From the NCBI GenBank assembly GCA_950106755.1, contig OX467089.1:18643345-18707344 (forward strand): a stretch of DNA of 64,000 bases, given 5' to 3'. Under the pieces are notes generated by a model. It searched no databases, was not told the DNA's origin, and was given only the letters and a program-made list of their open reading frames with translations. This document shows, piece after piece, positions 42,901 through 52,460 of the stretch (its first letter is position 1; each line of letters begins with the position of its first letter). The DNA comes from Climacium dendroides. Taxonomy: Eukaryota; Streptophyta; Bryopsida; Hypnales; Climaciaceae. The position numbers were made by a program, and so were the translations under genes.

Positions 42901-43377
42901 TCGGATTCGGATTAGTTAGGGGATTAGTGGATAGTAGAGTGGGTCTTCAGCCACTATAAGTCACGGAAGGAGTGGTGGGCCTACCACTTTCAAAAGCAAG
43001 CGGCGAACCCTCTGATGGTAAAATAGAGGCAAAACTAAACCGGGTACGGAAGGGTGGACCGGAACGGATCCGCCTAGGAGGACACTTAGGACCGGAAGTT
43101 GCAGGGTCCTGAGTTGGGAAGACAGTCAATAAACCGGAAAACTAGTGAAACTGGAATTAGGATAAAAACTGGTCATAGTCTTCCGGTTGGTTTTGGATGT
43201 TCTAGTTTTTAGAGGTAGAACCGAAAATCAGAATTTAAGGGTTAATTGGGTTTAGCTCCTTGTTAGGGTTAGCTACTTCACAGGATCTCGTGGGTTCGAT
43301 CTTTAGGGTCATTTTATTATGCTCTAGAGTGATTTTTGTGAGTATAATAGGGAAATTGCTTACTCTGTGCTGCGACA
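39975..43377 (+). mobile_element. Element E: gene-bearing solo LTR, same family as B
   Basis: Begins TGTGACAACTCAT and ends GTGCTGCGACA, flanked by the perfect TSD CCACC (39970-39974 and 43378-43382). The copy of the host sequence in the LTR of A, near 32370, is uninterrupted. At 3403 bp it is collinear with B and provides B's empty site for the CACTA element. It contains both TATA boxes described for B. Confidence 0.87.
40566..42158 (+). pseudogene. LTR-borne gene of element E, one internal TAG
   Basis: Starts at ATG 40566 (MPRLNRKRPGSSTPPPSE), the start lost in B. The conserved domain is intact: LRGNPVQWTEDLW, NPKDGYAV, LQFLVPILHPEKPTRVTIT, NTIFGALCG, VDWGRIFFDLV. A poly-Glu tract follows at about 41297-41330. 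TAG at 41547-41549 (after KKRTIGEIAH) interrupts it; the same frame continues through the coiled-coil half to 42158, where another TAG replaces the CAG found in B. It is a nearly intact copy that recently lost function, or makes only the N-terminal domain. Confidence 0.72.
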
Positions 43378-43880
43378 CCACCCGGCACTAGTGGTCGGAC
43401 CGGACCTGTAGTCCGGATTAGTCGGAAGGAGAGAAAGTGAATGCTTAGATTGGGTTATCCTATAGATCTGTAAACCTCAAGTCCTCGTGGGAATGATTCC
43501 GGAGCGGTTTACTCTAAGTGGGCCTTTGGTGCAAATTAAGGGCTAACTGGAGGAATATTGGTCCAACTAATCACTACAGCCTTCGAATCAACTTCTAGTC
43601 CGGAAGATCTCACCGACAGTACGGACAGCCCTAGCGCATCCGGACCACCGTCGGAAGACTTGGAAGCCCAGTCGGAAGAATTGGCTAGGCAAGTCACCCG
43701 ACTGAAGTATTTAACGTTTTATAGTGATGGTAGTCAGGATGTAGACGATTGGCTGGTGGAATTCAATTCCATTGCCCGAGCCAATTAGGAGGATGATGGA
43801 ACAAGGCTCCGGATTCTCCCCGGACTACTTAAGGCAAAAGCCTTAAAATGATATAACAATCTAGCACATAACATTCTGGA

Positions 43881-44698
43881 CAAACTGGAACGCTATATTC
43901 AAAATTTTGGGAGTTTAGGACTCTCCCAAAATAATATTGTCAATTTTGATACCAATACAAATGGATGTTTTGTATATAATTTAGGTTGACAAATATTAGA
44001 CATACTAATTTTTTAATGTAATTTCCATTAAAATGAGAGTATAGTGACATACAAAGTCTCTAGTTTGAACATTAGGTCAAATTTCAAGCACCAATGCTAA
44101 CATTAATATACATAAAATCTTTACTTTTTGAACACCATGTCATGAGCTTTGAAGTTGGTTGTAAAGGATGGTTCATGTCATTCAAACGGTCCGAGTTCTA
44201 TTCCCATTGAATATGAATAAGCGGTTGAGGGAGAGACATGACTTGGTGCTGCCTAATGACCTATGCATGTAGCTAGGAAAGTTGTAACAATCAATCGGCC
44301 CCCTACCCGAATTGTGACAATTACTTAACACAATTATCAGACACATAGTCATTAGAACCACTACCCATTTTTTCCAGTTGCTTCAAATTATCAATAATAT
44401 TCGTCATAGATATTATAACATAAGTGCTTCAACAAAAATAAATTAAAACATAGAAAAATAATAAAACTCAAATGTACTTAGAAGCAATTTATTATAATTG
44501 AAATTGAATACTCTTGTTTTGTAAAAACAAAAGCTACATTTCAAAGCATATAAACAATACCAAACTATAAATCCAAACCAACATAATTAAAGTATATGCC
44601 ATCTACTGCAATATATAAATTCCATCCATTACACAGAATATGTGGATGGGAAAACAAAATAAAGCATACCACATATACCCTTATGTACATATGGCTTC
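43881..44698. other. AT-rich DNA, no gene seen
   Basis: Lies between the broken end of element A and the DUF7869-like gene. No ORF or repeat is recognised. The left end of any element carrying the next gene should lie here, but I found no terminal repeats. Confidence 0.5.
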
Positions 44699-47551
44699 TC
44701 AATTATAGGAACTCAAGCTCTCATTAATGACTTCAATTTGTATAGCAGGGATCTTAATCATGCACTCCTGAGTGTCTTTCTTGATCCTCGACTTCCACGC
44801 TGTCATAAGAGCATCAGTGTGTTGCCAAACAGGAGGTTCAGTTTCATCGACCTTCCAACACAGACCTCTTTCGATGTCCCATCCGGTGTAGAAATCTATA
44901 ACATCTTGATTCCTTGATGTTGGACGGAAGTATTGAATACGGACACAATTCGGATTTTCTGGGCTGCAGTTCGGATCAGACAATGCCCTTGCAATCCACA
45001 CCGGATGAGTGTCACCATCTGCGGGGCGAACCGCAACAAAATAGCCTTCAAACAAATCTCGAGCTACCCGAAAGGATGGATTTGGACGACCACTCAACGG
45101 CCCAACGTACAGGTCATCTTCCCCAAACTCTTCACGCTCTTCACCATCCTCGTTCAATTCATCCGCTCGATCTGCTACTACTCGTGAAGTTGGCCAAAAA
45201 CCATCTCTCAAAACACCAGAGGTAGGTAATGGTTCCATCAACGCTGTCTTGACGCCACGCCAGTACCTCACTATGTGCTCGTAACGTCTTAGGTAATCCC
45301 CAGTGACATCTGCATTGCATAAATTGTCCCAATATTTCACGAACCCCGACACACCTTTGACGATGTCATCTAAGCCTTTCATAGGCTTCAACGGAACAAG
45401 CAGCGGTTCACCCCGTGGCCACAAACTTCGCCCTTCAACATCTTCTTTCCATAATTTGATGCCTCTTTCGTCTTCTCCTAACCATTCTGCATCAGTGCAA
45501 AGAAGTTTGTACTTCATGACAGGGCACCCCGTTGAGTCCAAGTAGAACTTCAACTGATGTGGTTTTGTGTGTCCAACGAGGATGTCATCACCATCAACAA
45601 GCGACCCTGCTATAAAACCCTTGAAATCGGGCACTTCTTCAATAAGGTGAGGGATAACGGGGATGGAATCCACATCCATGAACGACTTCATTAGTGCTGG
45701 TACTGTTGAGAAGTTGTCTTTCTTCAAATCCATGCTCCATCTTCCAAACAACACATCTATGTCGTCATGTGTGTGACCCACAATCATGAAGTTCACGTAC
45801 ACTTCCCGGAAGATTTTGTTTGCGACAAGTAAAGACCAAAAACAGAAAACATATCTATTCTTGTTGTCTCCAGTGGCATTGTCCATCTGCACGTTCAAAA
45901 TAGGCGGTAGCCGCATGGCTGGAGCTAAAGTATTTGGCAACGGCGGTAGTGACACGCTGCACATGTCTGCACCCTCTAGCACAGCCTTAAACAAATTAGT
46001 GGACTTTGAATTTTTGAACAACTCTCTAGAAGAAGACTTCGGAACTAACTCTAAATCTCGCAACAACTTTGCCATTGATCCAACGGTATAGTTGGAGTCA
46101 TGGGAGAAGACATCCAAGCCATAATGCGCGTAGCGTACATCTGCATGACCATGTGCAAGCATGCCCGTCACAGAAACTGGTAGCTTCATGAGGCCATCGA
46201 GTTCTTTACTCTTGTGAGAGAACACAGGACAAGCGGTTTTCGAGTGATCCATTTTGTCGTGTATGATTGTAAGACATTCATGCGGAGACTTGAATGACAA
46301 CTCTTGATTGATGTAATATACATCCCTATAGGCACGAGCAATGGTAAGATGCCTATCCAATCTTCTTGCCCATTTCAAAGTAGTTTGAAATCCACTGATA
46401 GCACCCTTAACAAGCTCATTTAGCTTGTCACAAGTAGCACACCAAGCAAAATTATCCCCTGGCTTCTTCACATCGAATTCTGAGAACTTTGTGGACCTTA
46501 TTTTACTCAAGTTCGAAGTGGAGATCTCCTTCAATCCGAAGGCCACATTGGAATCATTGAGTTTCTTCAATTGGTCTTTCCATTGAAATGAGGCCGGAAG
46601 AATCTTTGACACGACCTTCTCACCTGCCTTCAGACTCCGGGTGCGATGCGGCATATGATCGGCTTCCCTGTCAAGGATGCACTTTAAAGAAGCTATTGCT
46701 TGTAGGGTATGTTCTCTAGGCTTCAACAGTCCTGTATTACCGTGATCCCTTACTTCTCGATCGAGCTTCATGTATTTTGAGTAGCGATAGAATGTAGACT
46801 CAGCAACTCCCGCAATAAGCATCCATGCACGCAAACACACATTTATGCCTTCAATTGTAACCATCTTCCTTCGATGTGCACCTTCATGAATTTGTCTGTG
46901 CACATCAGTCTTCATGAAGGCACGGTGTTTAAATGTTGAATTTCTGTACATTCTTTCTCGAAATGCCCGAATTCTCTCCCTCGGGAACGGTTGGACACAA
47001 TTCTTATTGCAGCAGACCTTGCTAGACACCATGTTGATTGACTCTTGTGTAAGGAGGTCTTTTGCTCTGACAGCAGTTTGACGAGGCGGATTTCGGTTGG
47101 CACTTGCATAGGGCCTAGCAGATTTGGATGATGGTGGATTCATTAAACTTGCTTGCAGATGGTTGAATTTGTTTCTCTGTTCATGATCGCGTAAACTAGC
47201 ACCACGACAGTGCACGAGCTCAATAAGCCAAGCTACTAATGAGAAGACATTCTCTTTAGAAATGTCCACTTCAGAATGTGATTTTGAAATGTGCACTGAC
47301 ACATGAGTGTCTCTAAGAGGTCCAGTGACACCAAGTACAAGATCTGAATTCACACTATGACAAGTACCTTCTCCAACAAGAACGCCCTCTCCATTATACA
47401 AAGTAACAAACCTTGTATTCCATTTTTGTCGAGGAAGCCCTTCACACTCAAGAATGCCAGCACTCATTTCTTGAAGTACCTGGAGTTCATCGTCTGATGA
47501 GTCCATGAGGTCAAGTGGGACATCAACGGAGCCCATATTATCTGTAACCAT
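44699..47551 (-). CDS. DUF7869-like protein, putative RNase-H-fold transposase-derived
   Basis: Single uninterrupted reading frame, 950 residues from ATG 47551; the frame is open 16 codons further upstream without an ATG. Residues about 180-240 have CCNKNC...FRERMY, a zinc-site-like start. The region about 375-390 has WCATCDKL (C-x2-C). Three acidic motifs follow in order: IHDKMDHSKTACP, QMDNATGDNKNRY and VGHTHDDIDVLFGRWS. The last two are the signature I associate with DUF7869, common in bryophyte and other plant genomes. Their spacing would suit a D-D-D/E catalytic core, but that is inference. The C-terminus (about 830-930, GYFVAVRPADGDTHPVWIARAL...FYTGW) looks like a BAH/Tudor-like reader. 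It is intact, intron-free and preceded by the palindrome array 84 bp upstream. Confidence 0.72.
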   Translation of the reverse strand: MVTDNMGSVDVPLDLMDSSDDELQVLQEMSAGILECEGLPRQKWNTRFVTLYNGEGVLVGEGTCHSVNSDLVLGVTGPLRDTHVSVHISKSHSEVDISKENVFSLVAWLIELVHCRGASLRDHEQRNKFNHLQASLMNPPSSKSARPYASANRNPPRQTAVRAKDLLTQESINMVSSKVCCNKNCVQPFPRERIRAFRERMYRNSTFKHRAFMKTDVHRQIHEGAHRRKMVTIEGINVCLRAWMLIAGVAESTFYRYSKYMKLDREVRDHGNTGLLKPREHTLQAIASLKCILDREADHMPHRTRSLKAGEKVVSKILPASFQWKDQLKKLNDSNVAFGLKEISTSNLSKIRSTKFSEFDVKKPGDNFAWCATCDKLNELVKGAISGFQTTLKWARRLDRHLTIARAYRDVYYINQELSFKSPHECLTIIHDKMDHSKTACPVFSHKSKELDGLMKLPVSVTGMLAHGHADVRYAHYGLDVFSHDSNYTVGSMAKLLRDLELVPKSSSRELFKNSKSTNLFKAVLEGADMCSVSLPPLPNTLAPAMRLPPILNVQMDNATGDNKNRYVFCFWSLLVANKIFREVYVNFMIVGHTHDDIDVLFGRWSMDLKKDNFSTVPALMKSFMDVDSIPVIPHLIEEVPDFKGFIAGSLVDGDDILVGHTKPHQLKFYLDSTGCPVMKYKLLCTDAEWLGEDERGIKLWKEDVEGRSLWPRGEPLLVPLKPMKGLDDIVKGVSGFVKYWDNLCNADVTGDYLRRYEHIVRYWRGVKTALMEPLPTSGVLRDGFWPTSRVVADRADELNEDGEEREEFGEDDLYVGPLSGRPNPSFRVARDLFEGYFVAVRPADGDTHPVWIARALSDPNCSPENPNCVRIQYFRPTSRNQDVIDFYTGWDIERGLCWKVDETEPPVWQHTDALMTAWKSRIKKDTQECMIKIPAIQIEVINESLSSYN

Positions 47552-47634
47552 AAACCACAATCCGAATAGAAAATTAATAGATGAAGAAAGACCTGCCAAA
47601 TTTTATTTAATGTAATTTTTTAATTTATATAAAT

Positions 47635-48772
47635 GCAGTTTAGGACGGACCTCCCTAAACTGCACAACTAGACAAACAAAGTTCTAGATCAATGAAGACC
47701 AATCTGATCGAAATAAATGATCATTGTACGGCTAACAACCCTTATCTGCTTCACAGTAGTGTGAAATTTTCTGAACACAGATGCCGCAGACCTCATTCAT
47801 TTTCTTAATCTATCAATATCAATGGCGTGGCGGTTTTAGGCTAATAGCATGACCACTTTGTCAGATTTTAGAAACTAAATAAGACATCCCCTCATATTTT
47901 ATTTCTTAAGTACAGAAATTGTGGCATTTCAATTTAGGGCGAACCTACCTAAACTGCATGAACATAGTGTGAAATATTCCAGACTCGACATGCTGAAACC
48001 CTATAAATTGAACAAGGAAGAAGTGTATTTTAGGGCGGACCTCCCTAAACTGCATGACCGGTAGAAACTGCGTGAAGGTTGTCGAAGTCCTTTCTAAATT
48101 GAACAAGAACCTGCTTTGTTCACTGTTGTGCAATAAAAAACTATTGCAATGCAATTTAGGGCGGACCATCCTAAAGTGTATGTTCGGACTCTCCGTGTAT
48201 TGAAGATATAGCAATACCTACCTAGTTAATGCTTCTAAAACATTTAGGTTTGTCAGTATGTAGTTTAGGACGGACCGCCCTAAACTGCAATGACAGTATA
48301 TATAGCGTAAATATAAATTGTCTTCATTTCAGTGGGTAAATGATGCATTGCAATTTAGGGCGGACCAACCTTTACTGCTCGTCCCACTAGTAAAAATTTT
48401 ACTATATAGAATATAAATTAAGGCGTTAATGCATTTCATTTTAGGGCGGACCGACCTAAAGTGCATATCCAAACTATTGATTTTGTGATTATTTATTAGA
48501 AACCCCAACTTATTTAAGTCTTCAGAAAATATTTAGGTCTGTCAATCTGCAATTTAGGGCGGACCGCCCTAAACTGCATGAATAGGGTCAAGGAAATTGG
48601 ATTCAGTGCTACTGTATTTTGTTGTCATATTCATAAAATTATTTCCCATCGCAGTGCAGTTTAGGTCGGACCGACCTAAACTGCACTTCTTACAAAAACG
48701 TAATATGCTCGACATGAAATACAAGTCATGACATGGTCTACTTGCGTTTTAGGACGAACTGTCCTAAATTGC
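47635..48772. repeat. Array 1 of ten 29-bp near-palindromes
   Basis: Copies start at 47635, 47929, 48025, 48151, 48260, 48350, 48436, 48549, 48656 and 48744, all exactly 29 bp. The model is left arm GCAGTTTAGGGCGG, centre A, right arm the reverse complement. 48656 is a perfect palindrome (with GGTCGG/CCGACC) and 48549 nearly so. Spacing is 86-126 bp apart from one gap of 294. The array lies immediately 5' of the DUF7869-like gene. The sequence between copies is AT-rich and not repeated. Likely a binding array for a dimeric protein, or a set of hairpins. Confidence 0.88.
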
Positions 48773-48911
48773 ACGTCTTCAAAAACATGTAGCCCACTGA
48801 AGTTTCTAAATATAGACCCGGATTTTACGACTACAAACCAGGGTACCTATTCATACCGCAGAAATTGAATTCAGTATGATGACTTAAAACTGAACTTGTA
48901 CTTGAAAATGT

Positions 48912-49197
48912 ATGAGCACATTGCAAATTCCTCAATACGAAATTAAAATGTTCAAGAAGAAGAGGAGAACTTTGTCGAACTTGAAATCTGTTGCGTTCTA
49001 TGACTATGCACAAAGTACTGGAGTGCTACAAATGTCTGGACAAAGAAAATGCTTTCATCTGTTGGTTGTACGCAAAGCGCACCTTGAACTGCAGAACGCC
49101 TCGTCCAACTGTGTTCAAACCACAACAGAAGAAAATGACAACAATGAATAACAGAGAGCTTGAACAGGTTCACGATCACATAAGAAAAGCCAAATGA
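48912..49197 (+). other. Small ORFs after array 1, uncertain
   Basis: Two overlapping frames are open: one of 79 codons from 48912 and one of 68 codons from 48991. The latter reads MTMHKVLECYKCLDKENAFICWLYAKRT, with four cysteines. Neither is recognised. The local GC and codon appearance are more gene-like than the DNA to the right. Confidence 0.25.
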
Positions 49198-49239
49198 GAA
49201 TGAGAACGACACTAACAATCTCAACGCGCATACACAAAG

Positions 49240-49320
49240 CACCCGGCCACCCGCGCCGGGGGGAGCAAAGTTTTGGCGCGGGGGGGAACAAAGTTTTGGC
49301 GCCAGAAGGGGGCCGCGCCA
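49240..49320. repeat. GC-rich short tandem repeat
   Basis: GGGGGGAGCAAAGTTTTGGCGC recurs as GGGGGGGAACAAAGTTTTGGCGCC, then a third partial GGCGCC..GCGCCAAAAC, within AT-rich surroundings. It forms GC-rich snap-back potential (GGCGCC). Confidence 0.55.
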
Positions 49321-49744
49321 AAACAAAATGAATTCAAATTTCAAATTTTTTTTCGGGAGATTCGTTTTCCACTTTGTAGCACTTTTTCAGGTCACACAAT
49401 CTTTGGAAGAAGTTCGTGCAGTCTTTCATTAGAAAAATAGTCGTCCACTTGACAGTGCTTACTTCAGATTCAAGCCTATTTCAAGTGTTTGCGGATTTGC
49501 AAAGTCAACTACTGGAAATTTTTTTCGCAAATCACAGTGTTGAAAAAGCAAATTTTGCACGCGATTTTTTGTCTAACATTAAAGATTTCCAGAAGTAGGT
49601 GAGACATTCTTTCCTTCCTTTTCCTTGCCACGCAACAATGCATGTGCAAAGAATGTATTGAACTTTTGTAACTTTGTTGACTTTGCATTTTAAAAATAAA
49701 ATCTCTTTGTTTATAAATGTTGGTGTACAAAATGTAAACAACGC

Positions 49745-49793
49745 TTTAGGGTTTAGGGTTTAGGGTTTAGGGTTTAGGGTTTAGGGTATAGGG
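49745..49793 (+). repeat. Interstitial telomeric repeat (TTTAGGG)6
   Basis: Six perfect TTTAGGG units from 49745 to 49786, followed by one altered unit (TATAGGG). This is the Arabidopsis-type plant telomere repeat. DNA from here to 51380 is AT-rich and shows no gene. Confidence 0.93.
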
Positions 49794-51386
49794 TCCAGTG
49801 TTAAAAATGTGGATTAAATGTTCAACATTCGAAAAAAGCGTACATACATAAACATTGAAAAAACTGGAAAAAAAAAGTTTTAACACTTTGGCATAAACCA
49901 AAGCCTTACAAATGAACTTAAAAAAAATTAATTGATACTTTTTCAAATGGGTTTGAGTAGTTAAAAAAATGTAAAAGTCTATGAATTACTCTTTTTGTTT
50001 AAAATAATAGAACATTATGAAAGACATATAATAAATCAATTAGTATCCTTGGCAAAGCCAAAAATTACTGTAACTAAAGTTATGCATTGGATTCCAAGCA
50101 AATTTTCAATGCTTGCCCATTTAATAAATCATGTACACGTTTCATGGCCACTGGACTGAAGATGTCCAAAATTTAAAATGTCATGAAATTTTTAACGTGA
50201 ATACTCAAAATTTTCATTAAGGAAGTTCAAATTAGTTGTGGGCATTATATTCAAATTAGTACTAAGCATTATATTGAAAACAAAGTACACATACAATAAA
50301 AAAAATAATTTTTTGTTTTTTTACAATGTACTACGTGAATTTTTACATTCCACATGAGAATGTAGAAAGATAAGCACATAAAATGAAAGATGCATTTGGT
50401 ACTCATGTTAAAAATTATGTAATTGTATATTTTTTTGCATGTTGAATGGAATCATGAACACCCTTTGCAGAGGACTTTCCTATTGCACTAAATAATAATT
50501 ATGGTGTATGAAGATCCTATATGACGGACTTTTCAACTTTTTTAAACATAAACACATGACTAAACAATCATTTTTAACTGAAAATTTGGGTGATTGACAC
50601 ATACAATGAATTTTGGAAGTGGCAAAAGGTGAGGTCATCTCTTGAAGTGAAGAACATTAATTATTGAAATGATTAATTTGGGAAACCCATCATGGTGGAG
50701 TCCACCTTGCATTCACATCACACTCTCAATTATAAATTATAAGTTTATATTATGGTAATTCACACTCGCAAGTGCCATTCAATCATGAAGGCACTAGCAC
50801 TATAATTATTTGAAATGTGCCACCAATCATGCAAGTTATTTTCTTAGTTATCTATAGAAAGTAGCCAAAATTTGAAAGGCATCTGTAGTACATTAAAATT
50901 TTAAGGTTTTATTTACTTCTTCAAAAATGAGTTGGACGTCTGAACGCTCAATCCATGGAATTTGAGAATTCAAAACGTTTACAACTTGCACCATATTTAT
51001 GTGCTTGCGTGCAAAACCTTTTTTTGTAGCTTTCCAGACTCACATAATATACACTTGTAATAACGCTTAGAGCTAGTGTTGGCATCGTGGATCGGTGGAC
51101 CGATGTAATAAATTCTTCTCAACAATTTTTTAATCAATAAAATGAATTGGAATGTTCCTAATTTTAAATTTGGGTTCAAGATTTGTAACAAGATTCTTTG
51201 AATTCAACCCAATAAATATAAATTTGTAGATTGTAATATATTTTTCTTTCATACCTTTTAATTATTCGAAATGGAACTACAATTTCATATGGATAAAAAT
51301 TCGAAGTCTCTCAATATCATTTATTGCAATTAATTTGTTTTGGCATGTCTCCAAGTGCCTAGAAGGAACATTAGTTTCGTTTTATT

Positions 51387-51970
51387 ATGAAATCTAAATT
51401 GCTCATTTAGTATGCAACTCGTACATGTATTTGGGTTTTATTATTTTCATATATGTCATGGCTTTTCAACTTCATTATTTGTAAACTACAGCACATGAGT
51501 TATTCAATTAGAAGTTCTTTTGCATGTAAAAATGCATAAAAGGACCTTTAATATTGTTTTATCATGAAATCTAGATGTTCATCTAGTATGCAACTTGTAC
51601 ATGTATTTCGTTCATTTATTATTTTCATATATGTCATGGCTTTTGGGCTTCAATATTTGTAAACTACAGCACATGACTTATTCAATTAGAATTCTTTTGC
51701 GTGTTAAAATGAATGAAATGACCATCAATAATGTTTTATCATGAAATCTAAATGTTCAATTAGTATGCAACTTGTACATGTCTTTTGCGTTTGATTATTT
51801 TCATATACATCATGGTTTCTGGACTTTAGTATTTCTATACTACAGCACATGAGTTATTGAATTACATATTATTTTTGCTTGCAAAAATGTATAAAAGAAG
51901 CACTAGTAGTGCTTTTTATTATAAAATCTTAAAGTTCATCTAATTCATAACTTGTACTAATATATATTTT
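51387..51970. repeat. Tandem repeat with a period of about 178 bp (3.3 copies)
   Basis: ATGAAATCTA at 51387, 51564 and 51741 and ATAAAATCTT at 51921 mark successive units (177, 177, 180 bp). Each continues with CATCTAGTATGCAACTTGTACATG, ATTATTTTCATATATGTCATGG and AAACTACAGCACATGAGTTATT. It is AT-rich and noncoding. The period is in the range of nucleosome-sized plant satellites, but there are too few copies for a centromeric array. Confidence 0.85.
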
Positions 51971-52014
51971 ATTTACCATTTAATGAATTCATCCTATAAG
52001 GCCATGATTTGAAT

Positions 52015-52460
52015 AGAATGGACCATTCAAGGGGAAGGCCCATTCTATTCCCATTTTTTTTTTATTCATGCAAAGTTCAATTTCTAAGTGGGCAAGATTG
52101 AAAATGAACGTACGATGTTGCTTGTACCACTATTTACAACTTGCTTGATCAAAATTTGAGCAATCACTTACAAAATTCCATGACCTTTTTAATTTTGAAC
52201 CGTTAAGGTACAACGGCCGTATCCTTGGCAATCCTTCCTTTTCACATGTAAATTAACTCCTAAATGGGCTAGCATTGAGAATTAATGTGGAATCCAATGT
52301 GTAGCATGAATTTCAAGTTGCTTTAAATTTATTTGAGCATTCTTTTTTAATTATTGCAAGACATTTGAAGGATTTGGACCATTCAAGGGGAGGGCCCATT
52401 CTATTCCCATTTTTTTTTATTCATGCAAAGTTCAACTTCTAAGTGGGCAAGATTGTTATG
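52015..52460. repeat. Direct repeat of about 85 bp, 356 bp apart
   Basis: GGACCATTCAAGGGGA(A/G)GGCCC, ATTCTATTCCCATTTTTTTT, ATTCATGCAAAGTTCAA and CTAAGTGGGCAAGATTG occur at 52020-52100 and again at 52376-52455 with only a few changes. The spacer has no gene. It may be what remains of a small element with direct terminal repeats. Confidence 0.75.

Larger units (their letters stand above)
32883..43578 (+). mobile_element. Element C: solo LTR of the A family, inserted in the gag of A
   Basis: Begins TGTGGGAATG and ends ATCACTACA, flanked by the perfect TSD GCCTT (32878-32882 and 43579-43583). It matches the 5' LTR of A from end to end. Without D and E it is about 3.73 kb. Because C is a TG...CA unit with its own TSD and matches exactly the part of A that precedes the primer site, it is strong evidence that the gene lies within the LTR. 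Confidence 0.85.
32700..43870 (+). pseudogene. gag remnant of element A, split by element C
   Basis: Part 1 (about 32720-32882) encodes a Ser/Arg-rich start then SIVIPSPPKDVSDPDLA. Part 2 (43579-43870) continues with a Ser/Glu-rich linker and a capsid-like block, DVDDWLVEFNSIARAN then RLRILPGLLKAKAL. The frame runs continuously across the join if C and one TSD copy are removed. It has in-frame stops (at about 32815, at 43786, and a TGA for Trp after LKAKALK). No protease or polymerase follows. Confidence 0.7.
10672..43880 (+). mobile_element. Element A: gypsy-like LTR retrotransposon, host of the nest (3' truncated)
   Basis: The 5' LTR begins TGTGGGAGTG at 10672 and, ignoring insertions, ends near 32568. 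A tRNA-Asp-type primer site follows at 32584 and then a decayed gag that is split by element C. After gag the similarity stops at about 43880, with no pol and no 3' LTR. Inserted in it are F (12948-14211), B with a CACTA element (14914-31888), C (32883-43578), and D and E inside C. Removing the inserts gives a 5' LTR of about 3.65 kb. No partner for the flanking CAACA can be sought because the 3' end is lost. Confidence 0.8.

Noticed and set aside
43558..43788. Independent small gene
   Set aside because: It is the second part of the gag remnant of element A; its first codons belong to the end of element C.
47635..48772. CRISPR-like array
   Set aside because: Regular 29-bp repeats, but spacers are about 60-100 bp and AT-rich, there are no cas genes, and the DNA is a plant nuclear genome.
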